In this document: positions 22,833-23,952 of the stretch, piece by piece
Position numbering within the stretch: position 1 is the first letter of the stretch
How the letters are laid out: each line of letters begins with the position of its first letter
Assembly: GCA_964413755.1 (NCBI GenBank)
Contig: CAYPTW010000038.1
Location: 1 to 23,952 of the forward strand
Source of the DNA: XN24 sp964413755
GTDB lineage: Bacteria > Pseudomonadota > Gammaproteobacteria > Steroidobacterales > XN24
DNA: 23,952 nt
Direction of reading: 5' to 3'
Notes under the pieces: generated by a model
What the model saw: only the letters and a program-made list of their open reading frames with translations
Told to the model about the DNA's origin: nothing
Database searches by the model: none
Made by a program: the position numbers and the translations under genes

Positions 22833-22966
22833 TGAACCGTTCCTTTCCGCTCGAACTGCGTACCTGGCGAGGCCGCGGTCGGGATTACTCGTCGCTTCGC
22901 TCCTCGCCCTTCGGGCCGCCGTCGCCCTGCGACGGCGTTCCCTCGTCCCGCTGCGCGGGTCTCGGG
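22833..22966. repeat. Hairpin-rich spacer between tRNA-Ser and its truncated copy
   Basis: 134 bases without a gene. Three perfect hairpins follow one another: GCCC-TTC-GGGC (22906-22916), GCCGTCGC-CCT-GCGACGGC (22918-22936) and CCCGC-TGC-GCGGG (22947-22959). A further GC-rich stretch GTCGCTTCGCTCCTCG (22891-22906) precedes them. The structure resembles palindromic repeat units of REP type. It would be transcribed as part of the tRNA precursor. Confidence 0.6.
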
Positions 22967-23041
22967 TCGAACCCTCGAAGGGGGTTTAAGCCCCTTACTC
23001 CCTTAGCAGGGGAGCGCTTTCGACCACTCAGCCACCTCTCC
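22967..23041 (-). pseudogene. Truncated tRNA-Ser (GCT) copy lacking the 3' end
   Basis: 75 bases identical to 22758-22832: the whole 5' acceptor strand, D arm, anticodon arm, variable arm and the T arm up to TTCGA. The rest of the T stem, the 3' acceptor strand and CCA are replaced by the hairpin-rich spacer. It cannot fold into a chargeable tRNA. It is the first unit after the tRNA promoter, so it should be transcribed. Confidence 0.93.
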
Positions 23042-23082
23042 GGCAATCCGACCGGAGCCGCGCTCCCGCCGAAAGGCGAAGC

Positions 23083-23111
23083 ATGATACCGGTGGGTGTG
23101 AAACAGGTAAA
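23083..23111 (-). promoter_or_regulatory. Promoter of the tRNA-Ser/tRNA-Arg transcript
   Basis: TTTACC (23111-23106) and TATCAT (23088-23083) on the minus strand with exactly 17 bases between them. A GC-rich region follows the -10 (GCTTCGCC), as in stringently controlled stable-RNA promoters. The start point near 23076 lies about 35 bases before the truncated tRNA copy. Confidence 0.75.
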
Positions 23112-23126
23112 GGGCCGTCCGGCAGA

Positions 23127-23345
23127 TCAGGGCTCTTCGCTACCGCCGCCGGGTTCATTGCCGGCCTCGCCGCCCGGCTCCTGCTCCTTGCGGATCCGGT
23201 CGTAGATCTCGAGCCGGTGCACGGAGACGTCGCGCGGCGCCGTGACACCCAGGCGGACCTGGTTGCCTTTGACCCCGAGCACGGTCACCTGGACATCGTC
23301 CCCGATGACCACCGTCTCGCCAACGCGTCTGGTCAATATCAACAT
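23127..23345 (-). CDS. csrA: Carbon storage regulator CsrA (RsmA)
   Basis: 72 residues. RNA-binding post-transcriptional regulator acting on GGA-containing leaders. MLILTRRVGETVVIGDDVQVTV is the conserved N-terminal strand region with Arg6/Arg7 region residues, and VRLGVTAPRDVSVHRLEIYDRI includes the second RNA-contact patch with the key Arg (R44 in E. coli numbering) in VHR. The tail after about 55 is Gly/Glu-rich and variable. ATG 23345 has no clear Shine-Dalgarno. It is located between lysC and tRNA-Ser as in many gammaproteobacteria. In the 143-base gap to lysC (23346-23488) I found no convincing promoter or terminator. Confidence 0.97.
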   Translation of the reverse strand: MLILTRRVGETVVIGDDVQVTVLGVKGNQVRLGVTAPRDVSVHRLEIYDRIRKEQEPGGEAGNEPGGGSEEP

Positions 23346-23488
23346 TTATTCTAATTCTCGGCGCGCTGAGGTGGAAAACAGTGGCTAATAGTAGTCAATT
23401 CGCTGAAAGTCGCCAGCGGGTTGCAACTTAGCCCCTGAAAAACCGGCACTTTTTCCCACATAAAGCACGCGTGGCAGGAATTGTGCCC

Positions 23489-23952
23489 TTATTTGACCGT
23501 TTCCGTGGCTGACGGTTCCTGGTCCAGCCCGAAGGCCTCGTGCAAACTGCGCACCGCGAGTTCGAGGTACTTCTCCTCGATGAGCACGGAGATCTTGATC
23601 TCGGAGGTCGAGACCATGCGCACGTTGACGCCCTCGCGCGCCAGCACCTCGAACATGGTGGTGGCGACGCCGGCATGGCTGCGCATGCCGACCCCCACGA
23701 CGGAGATCTTGGCCACGCTGGCGCTGCCGAGCACGTCGCTGGCTCCGATCTCGACCGCTGCGGTCCGCGCCAGCTCCATGGCCTGCTCGTATTCCTCGCG
23801 CGGCACGCTGAAACTGAAATCGACGATCCCGGCGCGCGGCGCGTTCATGACGATCATGTCGACCACGATGTGGGACTCGGACACGTTCTTGAGCACGGCG
23901 TAGCCGTTGCCGGGGCGGTCGGGCACGCCGGTGATGGTGACCTGGGCCTCGT
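23489..23952 (-). CDS. lysC: Aspartate kinase, C-terminal regulatory part (5' cut by window edge)
   Basis: 154 residues visible; the frame runs off the right edge, so the internal GTG at 23926 is not the start. Both ACT domains are seen: VTITGVPDRPGNGYAVLKNV with IVVDMIVMNAP, then VAKISVVGVGMRSHAGVATTMF with VNVRMVSTSEIKISVLI. These bind the feedback inhibitors lysine and/or threonine. The order EIKISVLIEEKYLELAVRSLHEAFGL at the end is typical of the LysC alpha/beta type. First enzyme of lysine, threonine and methionine synthesis. The stop is TAA at 23489-23491. Confidence 0.96.
   Translation of the reverse strand, partial: EAQVTITGVPDRPGNGYAVLKNVSESHIVVDMIVMNAPRAGIVDFSFSVPREEYEQAMELARTAAVEIGASDVLGSASVAKISVVGVGMRSHAGVATTMFEVLAREGVNVRMVSTSEIKISVLIEEKYLELAVRSLHEAFGLDQEPSATETVK

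Noticed and set aside
22833..22966. CRISPR array
   Set aside because: The hairpins differ in sequence and size; there are no regularly spaced identical repeats and no cas genes.
22833..23041. tRNA-integrated genomic island boundary (att site)
   Set aside because: Integration normally duplicates the 3' end of a tRNA; here the 5' 75 bases are duplicated, the interval is only 134 bases and no integrase is present.
23376..23381. TTGACT as -35 of a csrA promoter
   Set aside because: No -10-like hexamer occurs at 16-18 bases downstream on the minus strand.

Overview
The window is high-GC, densely coded chromosomal DNA, most likely from a free-living gammaproteobacterium. The best evidence is the right end, where lysC, csrA, tRNA-Ser(GCT) and tRNA-Arg(ACG) follow each other, the classic gammaproteobacterial order. 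QseBC-type and CadC-type regulators, ArfB and a thermostable-hemolysin-family protein fit this. I see no phage, transposase, integrase or CRISPR array. I cannot name the species.

Layout. (1) 1-3287, minus: a secreted S33-type hydrolase followed by a NatAB-type ABC transporter; the permease runs off the left edge. (2) 3492-7286: a cation diffusion facilitator, a small membrane protein, a Cys-rich exported protein, a pirin and a small exported protein, separated by several strong inverted repeats. (3) 7430-14547, minus: one tight eight-gene operon. Read in transcription order it encodes a T_hemolysin-family putative acyltransferase, an AMP-dependent ligase, a heme-oxygenase-like (TenA/PqqC-fold) putative metallo-oxidase, an SDR oxidoreductase, an exported TPR protein, an OmpR-type response regulator, a histidine kinase and a membrane-bound CadC-like regulator. 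(4) 14668-17801, plus: a DUF423 membrane protein, an outer-membrane barrel with an N-terminal c-type heme motif, a CIA30 protein and a DUF1499 protein. (5) 17810-19742, minus: an arsR-arsC-acr3 operon with a readable promoter and operator. (6) 19911-22567, plus: a large membrane TPR protein and the ribosome-rescue factor ArfB, ended by a bidirectional terminator. (7) 22642-23952, minus: two tRNAs, a truncated tRNA-Ser copy with a hairpin-rich spacer, csrA and the 3' end of lysC.

The most interesting part is region 3. Four enzymes that could activate, transfer, oxidise and reduce an acyl chain are co-transcribed with their own sensor, response regulator and second wHTH regulator. A near-perfect PmrA/QseB-type box (CTTAAG-N5-TTTAAG) lies just ahead of the first gene. 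My working inference is a self-regulated pathway making a fatty-acyl-derived lipid or signal; the product is unknown. A second regulatory-looking site, three tandem 11-bp repeats, lies just past the end of the operon, upstream of a small secreted protein.
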